The notes under the pieces were generated by a model. The model did not search any database. It was not told where the DNA came from and worked only from the letters and a program-made list of their open reading frames with translations. The position numbers and the translations under genes are program-made. This document shows, piece after piece, positions 36,229 through 44,768 of a DNA stretch of 64,000 bases (position 1 is its first letter; every line of letters starts with the position of its first letter). Origin of the DNA: Chryseobacterium sp. ERMR1:04 (GTDB taxonomy: Bacteria > Bacteroidota > Bacteroidia > Flavobacteriales > Weeksellaceae); the NCBI RefSeq assembly GCF_001297705.1, contig NZ_LIRF01000003.1:558001-622000 (forward strand), written 5' to 3'.

Positions 36229-36732
36229 TTATTTTAGTATTTTTAAATAAACCTTTTGTAATTCTCCATTTAATTTCACCTTAGGAAATGCTTTATCATG
36301 ATCAATGAATACATCTCCTTTTTCATTGGCTTTCCCGTTGCCGTCAGAATCCCATTCCGTAGAAATGTAATATTCTATACGATCTGCTGATTTTGGATCA
36401 ACAAGTTTTGCGGCATCCTTAGGTACAGGTAAATCAATCGTAAACGGAACCGATTTCTGCTCATATTCTTTCTCTGCAATTAAGGTAGCTGCTGCATCTG
36501 CTAAAAGCGGATCGTGACCAAATAAACTTACCTTAAGCTTAGGATTTTTAATCGTAAAATTATCGGTTCCTGTAAATTCAATTTTTAAAATATCTTGTTT
36601 ATCAGCTGTATTTGAATTTTCAGTTTTCGCCTCCGTATTCTCAGAAAGCGTTTTCTTTTCATTCGCATTACAACTTAATACGGTTACCGATAATGCTCCT
36701 GCAGCCATTAATAATGAAAGATTTTTTCTCAT
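36229..36732 (-). CDS. Lipoprotein, duplicate copy 1
   Basis: 167 residues with an N-terminal lipoprotein signal (lipobox TVLSC, Cys about 21), then a Ser/Thr/Lys-rich linker and a beta-rich domain (LKIEFTGTDNFTIKNPKLKV; AKLVDPKSADRIEYYISTEW; DSDGNGKANEKGDVFIDHD). It resembles no functional family I can name. It is highly similar (most mature residues identical) to the 36930-37433 gene and is the product of the tandem duplication. It is presumably anchored in the outer membrane. Confidence 0.7.
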   Translation of the reverse strand: MRKNLSLLMAAGALSVTVLSCNANEKKTLSENTEAKTENSNTADKQDILKIEFTGTDNFTIKNPKLKVSLFGHDPLLADAAATLIAEKEYEQKSVPFTIDLPVPKDAAKLVDPKSADRIEYYISTEWDSDGNGKANEKGDVFIDHDKAFPKVKLNGELQKVYLKILK

Positions 36733-36888
36733 TTGTCTCTTTATTTTTTTGTTATTATTACCTGAACTTCCTTACAAATTGTATGCCTTAAAAAGATCGC
36801 TGTAAATTCATAGATTGTTTTCAATAAGGAAATCAATTTTGAAGGTCTTATAAAATTAACCAAAAGAATTTATCTTTTAAAATAAAAA

Positions 36889-36915
36889 CTGTTTCACACC
36901 TTGTGTATGAAACAG
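36889..36915 (-). terminator. Terminator of second lipoprotein gene (duplicate hairpin)
   Basis: CTGTTTCA (36889-36896) and TGAAACAG (36908-36915) form the same stem as at 36189-36214, with a short T tract on the minus strand, showing that the duplication includes the terminator. Confidence 0.75.
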
Positions 36916-36929
36916 TTGACTTCTATATT

Positions 36930-37433
36930 TTATTTTAGTATTTTCAAATAGACCTTTTGTAGTTCTCCATTTAATTTCACATTAGGAAATTCCTTATCAT
37001 GGTCTATATAAATATCTCTTTTTTCACCCGCTTTACCATTTCCGTCAGAATCCCATTCTATAGAAACATAATATTTCATACGGTCTGCAGTTTTTGGATC
37101 AATACGGCTTGCTGCATCTTTAGGAATAGGCATATCAATCGTAAAAGGAACTGAGGTTTGCACATACTCTTTTTCTGTAATTAAGGTAGCCGGTGCATCT
37201 GCTAAAAGCGGATCATGAGCATATAAACTGACCTTTAATTTTGGATTTTTAATGGTAAAATTATCCGTACCTGTAAATTCTAATTTTAGATTTTCCTGAT
37301 TCTCAGATGGATTTGGCTTTTCAGATTTTGCCTCAGTATTCTCAGAAAGCGGTTTCTTACCGTCCTTATCACAACTGAATACAGTTACCGATAATACTCC
37401 TGCAGCCACTAGTAATGTAAGATTTTTTCTCAT
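36930..37433 (-). CDS. Lipoprotein, duplicate copy 2
   Basis: 167 residues from ATG 37433; the frame upstream to 37475 adds 14 residues before the shared MRKNL and is rejected. Lipobox TVFSC, then the same beta-rich domain as copy 1 (LKLEFTGTDNFTIKNPKLKV; KYYVSIEWDSDGNGKAGEKR). It differs from copy 1 mainly in the linker and a few surface residues. Function unknown. Confidence 0.7.
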   Translation of the reverse strand: MRKNLTLLVAAGVLSVTVFSCDKDGKKPLSENTEAKSEKPNPSENQENLKLEFTGTDNFTIKNPKLKVSLYAHDPLLADAPATLITEKEYVQTSVPFTIDMPIPKDAASRIDPKTADRMKYYVSIEWDSDGNGKAGEKRDIYIDHDKEFPNVKLNGELQKVYLKILK

Positions 37434-37595
37434 TTGTATTTTATTTTTTGTTAATATCATTTTACAGCAATTCATAACAAATTTAATGCCTTTAAAAATA
37501 ATTTTTATTTTTTAGTACATAAAACATTACAATAAACTAATAATCACTACCTAAAACCTTAAAAAATTGATTTAATTCAACACTATCTATTGTTT

Positions 37596-37952
37596 TTATG
37601 TAAAATCATTAATTTCACTTTGCACTTTTTTAGTTAAAGATTTAAATACCAAATCATAAGAATGATCAATTAATTTAAAAATCAAATCTCTTTTTAATCC
37701 ATCTATAGAAACCGAATTCCAATGTGTTTTGTTCATATGGAAGGCTCCTGTGATTTGTGGATGTTGCTCACGAAGCTCTGCACTCCATTCCGGATCTGTT
37801 TTTACATTGATTCCTAATGGCTGTCTTTCTAAGCCCATTAATAAAAATATTTTCGTCCCGACCTTCATTACAAGCGTTTCATTATCAAAAGGAAAAGTTT
37901 CTGTAACTCCTTTTTTCGCAAGACAATAATCTAAAATTTCGTTGGCATCCAT
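37596..37952 (-). CDS. MmcQ/YjbR-family protein
   Basis: 118 residues, a complete MmcQ/YjbR domain: NEILDYCLAKKGVTETFPFD, KIFLLMGLERQPLGINVK and the HMNKTHWNSVSIDG block. It is a small soluble family with a CyaY-like fold, often called DNA-binding, role unknown. Monocistronic by position. Confidence 0.88.
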   Translation of the reverse strand: MDANEILDYCLAKKGVTETFPFDNETLVMKVGTKIFLLMGLERQPLGINVKTDPEWSAELREQHPQITGAFHMNKTHWNSVSIDGLKRDLIFKLIDHSYDLVFKSLTKKVQSEINDFT

Positions 37953-38164
37953 TTGTTTATATGTAATGAGTAATTGGTAATAATTTTATATACGCTTCGA
38001 CTCCGTTCCGCATGACATTGTTAAAACTAAGCAGCTTTACCTTATCATACTTCTGAATCGAAACACGGGTTTATTATTTAAATTAAATAGTAAATTTTAA
38101 TTCAAATTTAGTAAATTTAAGAAAGGAAAACGAAAGTTATCCATCGTAACGAATTACATTTATT

Positions 38165-38821
38165 ATGAAAGCTTTAGTAATCGGCGCAACAGGTGCTACA
38201 GGAAAGGATTTGGTGAGTCAATTACTTAATGATGAAAATTTCAAGGAAGTAGATATTTTTGTAAGAAAACCTATTGATCTGCAACATGACAAACTCAATG
38301 TTCATGTTGTTAATTTTGACAAACCCGAGGAATGGAAAGATTCTGTAAAGGGAGATGTTGCCTTTTCGTGCTTAGGAACCACTTTAAAAGCGGCAGGAAG
38401 TAAAGAAGCACAACGAAAAGTTGATTTTGTTTATCAGTACGAATTTGCCAAAGCTGCTAAAGAAAATGGGGTTGATGATTATATTTTAGTGTCTGCGTAC
38501 GGAGCCAATCCTCAATCAAAAATTTTCTATTCTAAAATGAAAGGTGAATTGGAAGAAGCTGTAAAACAATTACATTTCAATAAAATCACCATTTTTAAAC
38601 CCGGAATGTTGGAAAGAAAAAATTCCGAAAGAACCGGAGAAGTTTTAGGAAGCAGAATTATAAAATTTGCGAATAAGTTCGGGTTGTTGGAAAGTCAGAA
38701 ACCACTTCCCACAGATATTTTAGCCAAAGCAATGATTAATTCTTCTAAAATAAAGAGTAATGGTTATTCGAGTATTAAACTGGGGAATATATTTTGTTTT
38801 GCAGAGAAAAGTAATGCCTGA
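38165..38821 (+). CDS. NAD(P)-binding oxidoreductase, HTATIP2/NmrA-like
   Basis: 218 residues, an atypical short-chain dehydrogenase-fold protein: nucleotide-binding VIGATGATGKDLVSQLL, then GDVAFSCLGTT, YILVSAYGANPQSKIFYSKM (Tyr and Lys arrangement of atypical SDRs) and ITIFKPGMLER. These bind NAD(P) and act as reductases or regulatory proteins; the substrate is unknown. It is convergent with a TPR gene, with an inverted repeat between them. Confidence 0.85.
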   Translation: MKALVIGATGATGKDLVSQLLNDENFKEVDIFVRKPIDLQHDKLNVHVVNFDKPEEWKDSVKGDVAFSCLGTTLKAAGSKEAQRKVDFVYQYEFAKAAKENGVDDYILVSAYGANPQSKIFYSKMKGELEEAVKQLHFNKITIFKPGMLERKNSERTGEVLGSRIIKFANKFGLLESQKPLPTDILAKAMINSSKIKSNGYSSIKLGNIFCFAEKSNA

Positions 38822-38896
38822 TTTTAATGTGAAAAGTGAATAAAATCAATTTTGAATTTTACTCTATTTAATTACTGCCTTTTTATGATATAAAAG

Positions 38897-38971
38897 CTTC
38901 GACTCCGCTCAGCTTAACATTTCTAATACTAATCGTATGATTTGAATGCACTCAGCTGAGCAGAGTCGAAG
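38897..38971. repeat. 75-bp palindromic repeat between convergent genes
   Basis: CTTCGACTCCGCTCAGC (38897-38913) and GCTGAGCAGAGTCGAAG (38955-38971) are reverse complements with one mismatch, around a 41-base AT-rich loop. A related half (CGCTTCGACTCCGTTCCGC) occurs near 37994. This is a REP-like element; it can form a hairpin and may double as a terminator. Confidence 0.65.
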
Positions 38972-38988
38972 GATATATTGTATTAAAT

Positions 38989-39783
38989 TTAGGAGAACTC
39001 TTCTTTTAATTTCTTAGAAATTTCTTCGGCAATAGGCTTATCTTTTATTTTTTCATAAATCTGTTTAGCTTTTTTCATTAGTTTTTCATCATTCTTACTT
39101 TTCCCAACTTTTATTTGAGATAAAGCATAAAGCGCTAAATAATTATCATCTTTTTTATAGGCAGAATGTACGTCTTCAAGATAAGGTAAAGCCTCGTCAT
39201 AGCTACCTTTCAGGGTGTACAACATTCCATACATATACTTTCCGTCAGCTTTCATTCCACCCGTATATTTATATAGACTTTCTGCTTCCTTAAGGTTTTC
39301 TATCCCTTTATCATAATCAGCTAGCATGATAGATGTATTGGCAATCCCATAATATCCTTCAGGATTTGTTGGGAAATATTTCACCATTTCTTCATATTTT
39401 TTTCTGGCTTCATCAGCTTTTCCAAATCTCATGAATTCAATTGCAAGATTCTGTTTAAATATCGGAGCCTTATTTTGTGCTAAGCTATCGGCAACATAAT
39501 AATAAGCAATAGCATCCTCATGCTTGTTTTGTAATCTTAAAAGATATCCTGCCAGGAAAAAAGCATCACAATATTTGGGATCTTTATCTGCAGTCAAAAC
39601 AAGAATATTACTTGCTTTTTCGTAAAATTCAGGATATTGAAGTGCTCTTATACCTATCTCAAAATTCTTTTTTGATTCTGATTTTTCAGGGGTACAATAA
39701 TTTGTTTTTCCAAAAAAATAGCCGTCTTGCGAAAACCCTTTAATAGAAAAGATTAAAATAAAAATGATTAGTAGTTTTTTCAT
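38989..39783 (-). CDS. Secreted tetratricopeptide-repeat protein
   Basis: 264 residues from ATG 39783 (MKKLLIIFILIFSIKGFSQ is the signal peptide; a longer frame to 39819 is rejected). About six helical TPR units follow, e.g. DAFFLAGYLLRLQNKHEDAI and YYGIANTSIMLADYDKGIEN and LYTLKGSYDEALPYLED. TPR units mediate protein binding; no partner is indicated. It follows the glutathione peroxidase gene by 62 bases and is probably in the same operon. Confidence 0.8.
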   Translation of the reverse strand: MKKLLIIFILIFSIKGFSQDGYFFGKTNYCTPEKSESKKNFEIGIRALQYPEFYEKASNILVLTADKDPKYCDAFFLAGYLLRLQNKHEDAIAYYYVADSLAQNKAPIFKQNLAIEFMRFGKADEARKKYEEMVKYFPTNPEGYYGIANTSIMLADYDKGIENLKEAESLYKYTGGMKADGKYMYGMLYTLKGSYDEALPYLEDVHSAYKKDDNYLALYALSQIKVGKSKNDEKLMKKAKQIYEKIKDKPIAEEISKKLKEEFS

Positions 39784-39845
39784 ATTCAAAAATAAAAAAA
39801 GTGGATGAAAAACACCCACTCTGCAAAAAATATATTTTTGTTATT

Positions 39846-40424
39846 TTACTGCAAATACTTCGTAATCGCTTTGTCTGTGGGTTTTGTTGTACTGATAAAT
39901 GTATCGATCAACTTACCGTTTTCATCAATTAAAAACTTTGTGAAGTTCCAAAGGATGGTGGTATTTTTCACACCGTTTAAGTCTTTTTCTGTTAGATACT
40001 GAAAAATAGGTGCTGTATCTTTTCCTTTTACAGAAACTTTTGCGGCTAATGGAAATGTTACGCCATAGTTTTTTTGACAGAATGCTCCAATTTCAGTGTT
40101 TGTTCCCGGTTCTTGTCCGCCAAAATTATTGGCAGGAAAACCTACAATCACCAATTTGTCTTTATACTGTTCGTATACCTTCTCAAGATCAGCGTATTGT
40201 GGGGTAAATCCACATTCAGAAGCTGTGTTCACGATAAGGATTTTCTTTCCTTTAAAGTCGGCAAAATTAATTTCTTTCCCTTCTTCTAAGGCATTAACTT
40301 TGAAATCGTATATTGTCTTTCCCATAAGTTCTTTGGTTTTAGCTTTAGACGTTTCACCTTTCTTCTGCGCGCAACTATTAAAAAAAGTTACAAAAGAAAG
40401 CAGTAATAAAAAAAACTTTTTCAT
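39846..40424 (-). CDS. Glutathione-peroxidase-family lipoprotein (thiol peroxidase)
   Basis: 192 residues. Lipoprotein signal with lipobox FFNSC at about residue 18. The catalytic set is intact: Cys in NTASECGFTPQY, Gln in NNFGGQEPGT, Trp in TILWNFTKFL. The active site uses Cys, not selenocysteine; members of this type usually take electrons from thioredoxin and reduce peroxides. Lipidation suggests a periplasmic or outer-membrane location. It lies between a LolA-like and a TPR gene on the same strand. Confidence 0.92.
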   Translation of the reverse strand: MKKFFLLLLSFVTFFNSCAQKKGETSKAKTKELMGKTIYDFKVNALEEGKEINFADFKGKKILIVNTASECGFTPQYADLEKVYEQYKDKLVIVGFPANNFGGQEPGTNTEIGAFCQKNYGVTFPLAAKVSVKGKDTAPIFQYLTEKDLNGVKNTTILWNFTKFLIDENGKLIDTFISTTKPTDKAITKYLQ

Positions 40425-40470
40425 TCTTATCTATTTTAGTTAGCAGTTTTGCTGCTGTTGTTTTTAGTCC

Positions 40471-41133
40471 TTAAAATTTAAAAATATTGGCAGGAAACAC
40501 TTTATTGATATCAATTTTATTGATGAGCATTACGTAATCTCCGTCTTTTTTAGCACTTGAAGATTCTATTCTGAAAGGCATTAGCAGGCTTCCCACTTTC
40601 TTATAATCAAAATAGCTTATTGTTTCTTCTTTCTTTATTTCTTTCAAAAGCATATAGGTCTGGGTATCGAAATAGTAAAAATTCTTATTTACATTTTTCG
40701 TCAGCTCTACTTTATGACAATAGATATCTCCTACTTTTTCCTTACCTAAGTATTTAGCCTCAAAACCTTTGTTCTCCCAATCTATAAAATCGTTATCAAA
40801 ACTTTCAGGAATATAGCTTGTGTATTCCTGCACTTTATTGGTAGCATAGTTCATCGCATACCCTTTAGTTCCGTCATATCCTTCTATAGCTGTATCTTTA
40901 TTATTAATTGTAAGGACAGTTTTCGTAAGATTTGGGCGCTGTTGATAGATTTTGATAGGATATTCATCTTTAACTCCTAAGATTACTTTTCCCTGAAGTA
41001 ATACTGAATTTAACAGTTTCCAATTTGTTAATCCTCCGGATAATTCGATGTTTTTATCTATGATTTCCTTTGCCGTCTGCGCAAAAGAGAGTTGCGAATA
41101 AATCAGGACGAAAACTAAAAGTAATTTCTTCAT
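40471..41133 (-). CDS. Secreted LolA/LolB-like protein of unknown function
   Basis: 220 residues with signal peptide (1-18, ending LSFAQ). The rest is beta-rich, with YQQRPNLTKTVLTINNKDTA and EKVGDIYCHKVELTKNVNKN and FDTQTYMLLKEIKKE, the pattern of lipoprotein-sorting-like (LolA-fold) domains in Bacteroidota. A -7 box lies just before the start, making it the first gene of a three-gene operon. Confidence 0.65.
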   Translation of the reverse strand: MKKLLLVFVLIYSQLSFAQTAKEIIDKNIELSGGLTNWKLLNSVLLQGKVILGVKDEYPIKIYQQRPNLTKTVLTINNKDTAIEGYDGTKGYAMNYATNKVQEYTSYIPESFDNDFIDWENKGFEAKYLGKEKVGDIYCHKVELTKNVNKNFYYFDTQTYMLLKEIKKEETISYFDYKKVGSLLMPFRIESSSAKKDGDYVMLINKIDINKVFPANIFKF

Positions 41134-41151
41134 TAATTCAATTTATAAATT

Positions 41152-41159
41152 CAAATATA
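41152..41159 (-). promoter_or_regulatory. Candidate -7 box of the LolA-like/peroxidase operon
   Basis: CAAATATA on the plus strand is TATATTTG on the minus strand, a perfect TAnnTTTG, 18 bases before the ATG at 41133. Confidence 0.55.
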
Positions 41160-41335
41160 AGGCTTTGTAATGACTTCTTCTATTAATAATATGCTAAATG
41201 GATTGGGTGTATGGTAATTTTTTTTGTGTTGGTAGCCGAGGTTCTGTACCAACTCTTACTGTGGAGGAATCGTTATTGTTCCAGCTAGTGTATTGGTTAT
41301 TATGTTTTAACAATTAAAATACACACATAACAGTT

Positions 41336-41515
41336 TGTCATTCTGGAAGAATCTCAACAATGATATTCATCAAAACCTTCAAAAAAGGTTCTGTATTTAA
41401 GTAAAACATAATCCTATGTGAAAAAACTCAACGTTTCTTCTATCATTTAGACACAAGGAAAAATTTATATAAATGTTTAGATTCCACACTCCACTTCGTT
41501 CCGCTCTGAATGACA
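41336..41515. repeat. Long, diverged member of the TGTCATT...AATGACA repeat family
   Basis: It begins TGTCATTCTGGAAGAATCT and ends ACTCCACTTCGTTCCGCTCTG followed by AATGACA, the same ends and right-hand block as the elements at 46530 and 47552, but with about 100 extra bases inside. No frame within it codes for a protein. Confidence 0.55.
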
Positions 41516-41530
41516 CAATTAAGAATCCTC

Positions 41531-42253
41531 TTAAATCAGCTTTCTTGCTTTTTCAAGATCTTCAGGCGTGTCAATTCCTACGCCTACGAAATTGGTTTCT
41601 ATCATTTTAATCTTCATTCCATATTCTAAATAACGGATGCATTCGATCTTTTCTGAGATTTCCAATGGTTTCATCTCCAGTTTTGAAAACTGAAGTAAGG
41701 CATGTTTTCTGAAAGCATACACACCGATATGTTTAAAGTAGCTGATGTCATACGAAATTTCTCTGTGAAAAGGAATCACTGAACGACTGAAATACAGGGC
41801 AAAACCACTATTATCTGTAATTACTTTTACATTATTAGGATTCTCAACTTCTTCTTTTTCAGTGAGCTTTATTTTTAATGAGGCCAAAGAAATTTCCTGA
41901 TTAACATCTTCTTTGAAGACTTCAATTAATTGTCTTAAAGGTTCCAACTTAAGAAAAGGCTCGTCTCCCTGAACATTGATAACAATATCACAATCAATAC
42001 TTTGAACTGCTTCTGCAATACGATCGCTCCCTGTTTCATGTTGTCCGGTCATGACTGCTTTTCCTCCGTTATTTTCTATTTCAGTAAAAATAATTTCAGA
42101 ATCTGTAGCCACAAAAACTTCATCAAAAAGACCTGTATCTACCACATTTTGATAGGTTGTAGTGATGACGGTTTTTTCGCCTAACATCTGCATTAATTTT
42201 CCTGGGAAGCGGCTTGCTTCATAACGAGCGGGAATAACAGCGATGATTTTCAT
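41531..42253 (-). CDS. kdsB: CMP-KDO synthetase
   Basis: 240 residues. It activates KDO with CTP for lipopolysaccharide core assembly. Motifs: [19 protein letters not shown] (nucleotide-binding), [19 protein letters not shown] (metal site) and VIPFHREIS, ending [16 protein letters not shown]. Normal family length. kdsA lies 22 kb away. It is followed on the same strand by nothing nearby and preceded 48 bases upstream by a PAP2-family gene. Confidence 0.96.
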   Translation of the reverse strand: MKIIAVIPARYEASRFPGKLMQMLGEKTVITTTYQNVVDTGLFDEVFVATDSEIIFTEIENNGGKAVMTGQHETGSDRIAEAVQSIDCDIVINVQGDEPFLKLEPLRQLIEVFKEDVNQEISLASLKIKLTEKEEVENPNNVKVITDNSGFALYFSRSVIPFHREISYDISYFKHIGVYAFRKHALLQFSKLEMKPLEISEKIECIRYLEYGMKIKMIETNFVGVGIDTPEDLEKARKLI

Positions 42254-42301
42254 TGAATAATTCTAATTTTTATAATTTTATTTAAATATAAGCCTTTCTT
42301 A

Positions 42302-43282
42302 TTAAAAAGATAGCTTTACTCCTATCGTATTGTATTCTGAAATTCTAGAAGCTGTAACATTTAGTTTATATTTTACATGTCCGGCGCTAAACCCAGAAAC
42401 AGAATATCTGTTTTTGGAAATTGTTTTTCCTATAAAATATCCCATTAACAAAGCTAAAGGATAGTCTGATGCCCAATGAACCTGACTTTGCATCATTTGA
42501 AAACACAACGCTCCTGCCAACGTATATCCGACAGGTTTTATCCAGACTGAATCAGGATAATTATCTGCAATTACCGTTAAAGCAGACACAAATGTTGTTA
42601 AATGTCCCGACGGCATGGCGTCATAATGTGGTGTATTCTTTTGAAATGCCGAAAAGCTAGGAAAAGGATTCCAATCTCCTCCGGGATTACCATTTTCTGC
42701 TGCAATGAAAGGACTTTCTCTTCCTGTAATCCTTTTAATGGTTTGTGAAAATACGCCTGATAGTATTAAACTCTCCATCAAACCACTGGCTGTCGCCTGG
42801 GCTCTGTAATCATTTTTGAGTAAACCATAGGTCGCAAAACCCACCCCTAATAGTACAACGGTAGATCCGTTTCCCAGTAGGTAAAGTCCGGCCCCGATAT
42901 CTTTTGGAACTTTCACAATTCCAGCTACTTTGTTGTAGTTGTTATCGGCACTCATTCCCCATTTTTCTGCAACTTCCCTAGAATTATCTATTAATTTTTG
43001 ATCAAAAGGTATCAAAATCAAAGTACTGGCCACGGCACCTCCCAAATAATAGGCATGGTCCTTTGCTACAAAATCTTTATTCGTATCGATAAAATCCTTT
43101 GGAGCCTTTGTAATAAATTCAAGAAGTTTGGGCTTGGGATACGTTCTAACAGAACCATCTTTCAAGGTATAGCTTTGAGACTGTGTTCCTTTCTCAATTT
43201 TATCAACAGCTATACTATCATTTTTTTGAGACCATACCAATACCGAGATCGGTAGTAGTAACCATCTAATTTTATTCATCAT
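42302..43282 (-). CDS. PAP2-family phosphatase
   Basis: 326 residues with a signal peptide or N-terminal helix (1-18). PAP2 motifs: KRITGRESP (K-x6-RP type), AMPSGHLTT, and QSQVHWASDYPLAL (H-x-x-x-D). Five or more hydrophobic helices surround them. These enzymes dephosphorylate lipid phosphates such as undecaprenyl pyrophosphate or lipid A. The ATG at 43282 is followed directly by a second ATG at 43279; either may be used. Exact substrate unknown. Confidence 0.85.
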   Translation of the reverse strand: MMNKIRWLLLPISVLVWSQKNDSIAVDKIEKGTQSQSYTLKDGSVRTYPKPKLLEFITKAPKDFIDTNKDFVAKDHAYYLGGAVASTLILIPFDQKLIDNSREVAEKWGMSADNNYNKVAGIVKVPKDIGAGLYLLGNGSTVVLLGVGFATYGLLKNDYRAQATASGLMESLILSGVFSQTIKRITGRESPFIAAENGNPGGDWNPFPSFSAFQKNTPHYDAMPSGHLTTFVSALTVIADNYPDSVWIKPVGYTLAGALCFQMMQSQVHWASDYPLALLMGYFIGKTISKNRYSVSGFSAGHVKYKLNVTASRISEYNTIGVKLSF

Positions 43283-43415
43283 TTTATGTGTTTAATAACC
43301 GCAATTAACTGCAAGCTTATTTGATTTAGAAAGTACGGATAAATACAAAATCAAAATAATTTCATAGTCCTTCCTTTATATTCATAAGCAAACCAATTAA
43401 TTGCGGATGTTTTTT

Positions 43416-44669
43416 TTATGCAAGCTTGTTTAGAGCATTCTCTAATTTAGGCATCATCAATTCAATTTCGCTAGTAGCCAATCCTCCTACAGAAGCACGG
43501 AACCAAGGCTCAGATTTTGCTTCTCCAAAAGCAGAGAATGGAACTAATGCTACCCCCGCATCGTTAATTAAATAGAATACTAAATCAGAAGAATTTTCAA
43601 TAACAGAACCGTCCGGTTTTGTTTTTCCGATATAATCTAATTTGATCGTAAGGTACAATGCACCCATTGGCTCAATACTTTCAACAGCTAATCCTTTTCC
43701 TTTTAGATCTTGAATTCCCTGGTGAAGAACTTTCAAGCTCGCTTCCAATTTTCCTTTGAAATCGTCTACAAAAGTGTTTACATCTTCTGGGTTTTCAAAG
43801 TATTTTGCTGTTGCTTCCTGTTCCGGTTTTGGTGCCCAAGCTCCAACGTGTGTTAAAAGAGCTTTCATTTTATCAATGATAAGAGCAGGTCCGAATCCCC
43901 AACCTACACGTACTCCCGTTGCTGCTAAGCACTTAGAAATACCGTCAATATAAATTGTGTATTCTCTCATTTCTGGGAAAAGAGACACAGGGTCTACATG
44001 TTTTGCTCCAAAAGTAAGGTTAGAATAAATTTGGTCATACATTAAGTACAACGGCTTTTCATCTTCACCTCTTTTTTTGTTTTCAGCAATTACTAACTCG
44101 CAGATTTCTGAAAGTTGCGCCTCTGTAAACATAGTTCCTGTTGGATTCAATGGTGAACAAAGTGCCAATAAAACAGCTCCATCCAGGTGTGGTCTTAAAT
44201 CATCTGCGGTAGGAAGAAAATTATTTTCCTGTGTTGTTTTAACTTCTACAGCATCTGCTGATGTAAGATAAGCATAGTGATTATTATTCCAAGATGGTGT
44301 AGGGTAAATTACTTTGTCCCCTTCGTCAACGATTGTTTTATAAACCGCATAGATCAAAGGTCTTGACCCTGCCGTGATTAAAATATCATTCGCATTATAA
44401 TCAAGATTCCATCTTGTTTTTAAGTCTTTAGATACTTCATTTCTTAAAGATAAAAGTCCATTTGCAGGAGGATAATTTGTCAGATTGTTCTGATATGCTT
44501 TCTGAATTTCTTCCTTCAACTTTGCCGGTATCGGGTAGATATTAGAATTCAGGTCACCAATGGTAAGATTGGCTATCTCCGCTCCTTTTGCCTTTAAATC
44601 ATTTACTTCATTACCAATTTTTACAATTTCAGAACCAATCAGGTTGGCTGCTAATTTTGATACTTTCAC
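43416..44669 (-). CDS. Class I/II aminotransferase
   Basis: 417 residues from GTG 44669 (VKVSKLAANLIGSEIVKIGN). The longer frame to 44762 has no conserved residues. Fold type I features: DLNSNIYPIPAKL, NLTNYPPANGLLSLR, CSPLNPTGTMF, LMYDQIYSNLTFG and the PLP lysine in DGISKCLAATGVRVGWGF. It resembles aspartate/aromatic-type aminotransferases using 2-oxoglutarate; the amino acid is not certain. It lies 100 bases after the phosphosugar mutase stop, across a hairpin at 44708-44756. Confidence 0.88.
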   Translation of the reverse strand: MKVSKLAANLIGSEIVKIGNEVNDLKAKGAEIANLTIGDLNSNIYPIPAKLKEEIQKAYQNNLTNYPPANGLLSLRNEVSKDLKTRWNLDYNANDILITAGSRPLIYAVYKTIVDEGDKVIYPTPSWNNNHYAYLTSADAVEVKTTQENNFLPTADDLRPHLDGAVLLALCSPLNPTGTMFTEAQLSEICELVIAENKKRGEDEKPLYLMYDQIYSNLTFGAKHVDPVSLFPEMREYTIYIDGISKCLAATGVRVGWGFGPALIIDKMKALLTHVGAWAPKPEQEATAKYFENPEDVNTFVDDFKGKLEASLKVLHQGIQDLKGKGLAVESIEPMGALYLTIKLDYIGKTKPDGSVIENSSDLVFYLINDAGVALVPFSAFGEAKSEPWFRASVGGLATSEIELMMPKLENALNKLA

Positions 44670-44707
44670 TTTATTTTTATTTAATTTATTGTAATATATC
44701 AATTTAA

Positions 44708-44756
44708 CAATGTAACAGTCTAACAATAATTGGTATATCATTACACTGCTACATTG
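44708..44756. repeat. Hairpin sequence between aminotransferase and mutase genes
   Basis: CAATGTAACAGT and ACTGCTACATTG form a 12-base imperfect inverted repeat (one mismatch) with a 25-base spacer. It is probably a transcript-end hairpin or a small dispersed palindrome. The absence of a clear T tract makes termination uncertain. Confidence 0.4.
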
Positions 44757-44768
44757 GTACATGTAACT

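Larger units (their letters stand above)
36096..37510. repeat. Two-unit tandem duplication covering the ribF tail and a lipoprotein gene
   Basis: Unit 1 (about 36096-36780) has the end of ribF, a terminator hairpin, and a minus-strand lipoprotein gene with its upstream region. Unit 2 (about 36822-37510) repeats the same order: a degenerate ribF tail with GAATTTATCTTTTAAAA, a near-copy of the hairpin, and a lipoprotein gene with 167 codons. The upstream sequences also match (CAAATTGTATGCCTTAAAAA versus CAAATTTAATGCCTTTAAAAA). The ribF remnant lacks roughly 30 internal bases. Divergence shows the duplication is not recent. Unit boundaries are approximate. Confidence 0.8.
41134..41530. other. 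Gene-free stretch with promoter and dispersed repeat
   Basis: A 397-base stretch between the LolA-like start and kdsB stop. It holds the -7 box at 41152-41159 and the 41336-41515 repeat. The part from 41200 to 41330 has no visible gene or hairpin. Confidence 0.55.

Noticed and set aside
38165..38821. The NAD(P)-binding protein as the dehydrocapnine reductase missing from the sulfonolipid pathway
   Set aside because: It is an atypical HTATIP2/NmrA-like protein, 10 kb away and not linked to the pathway genes; nothing supports that role.
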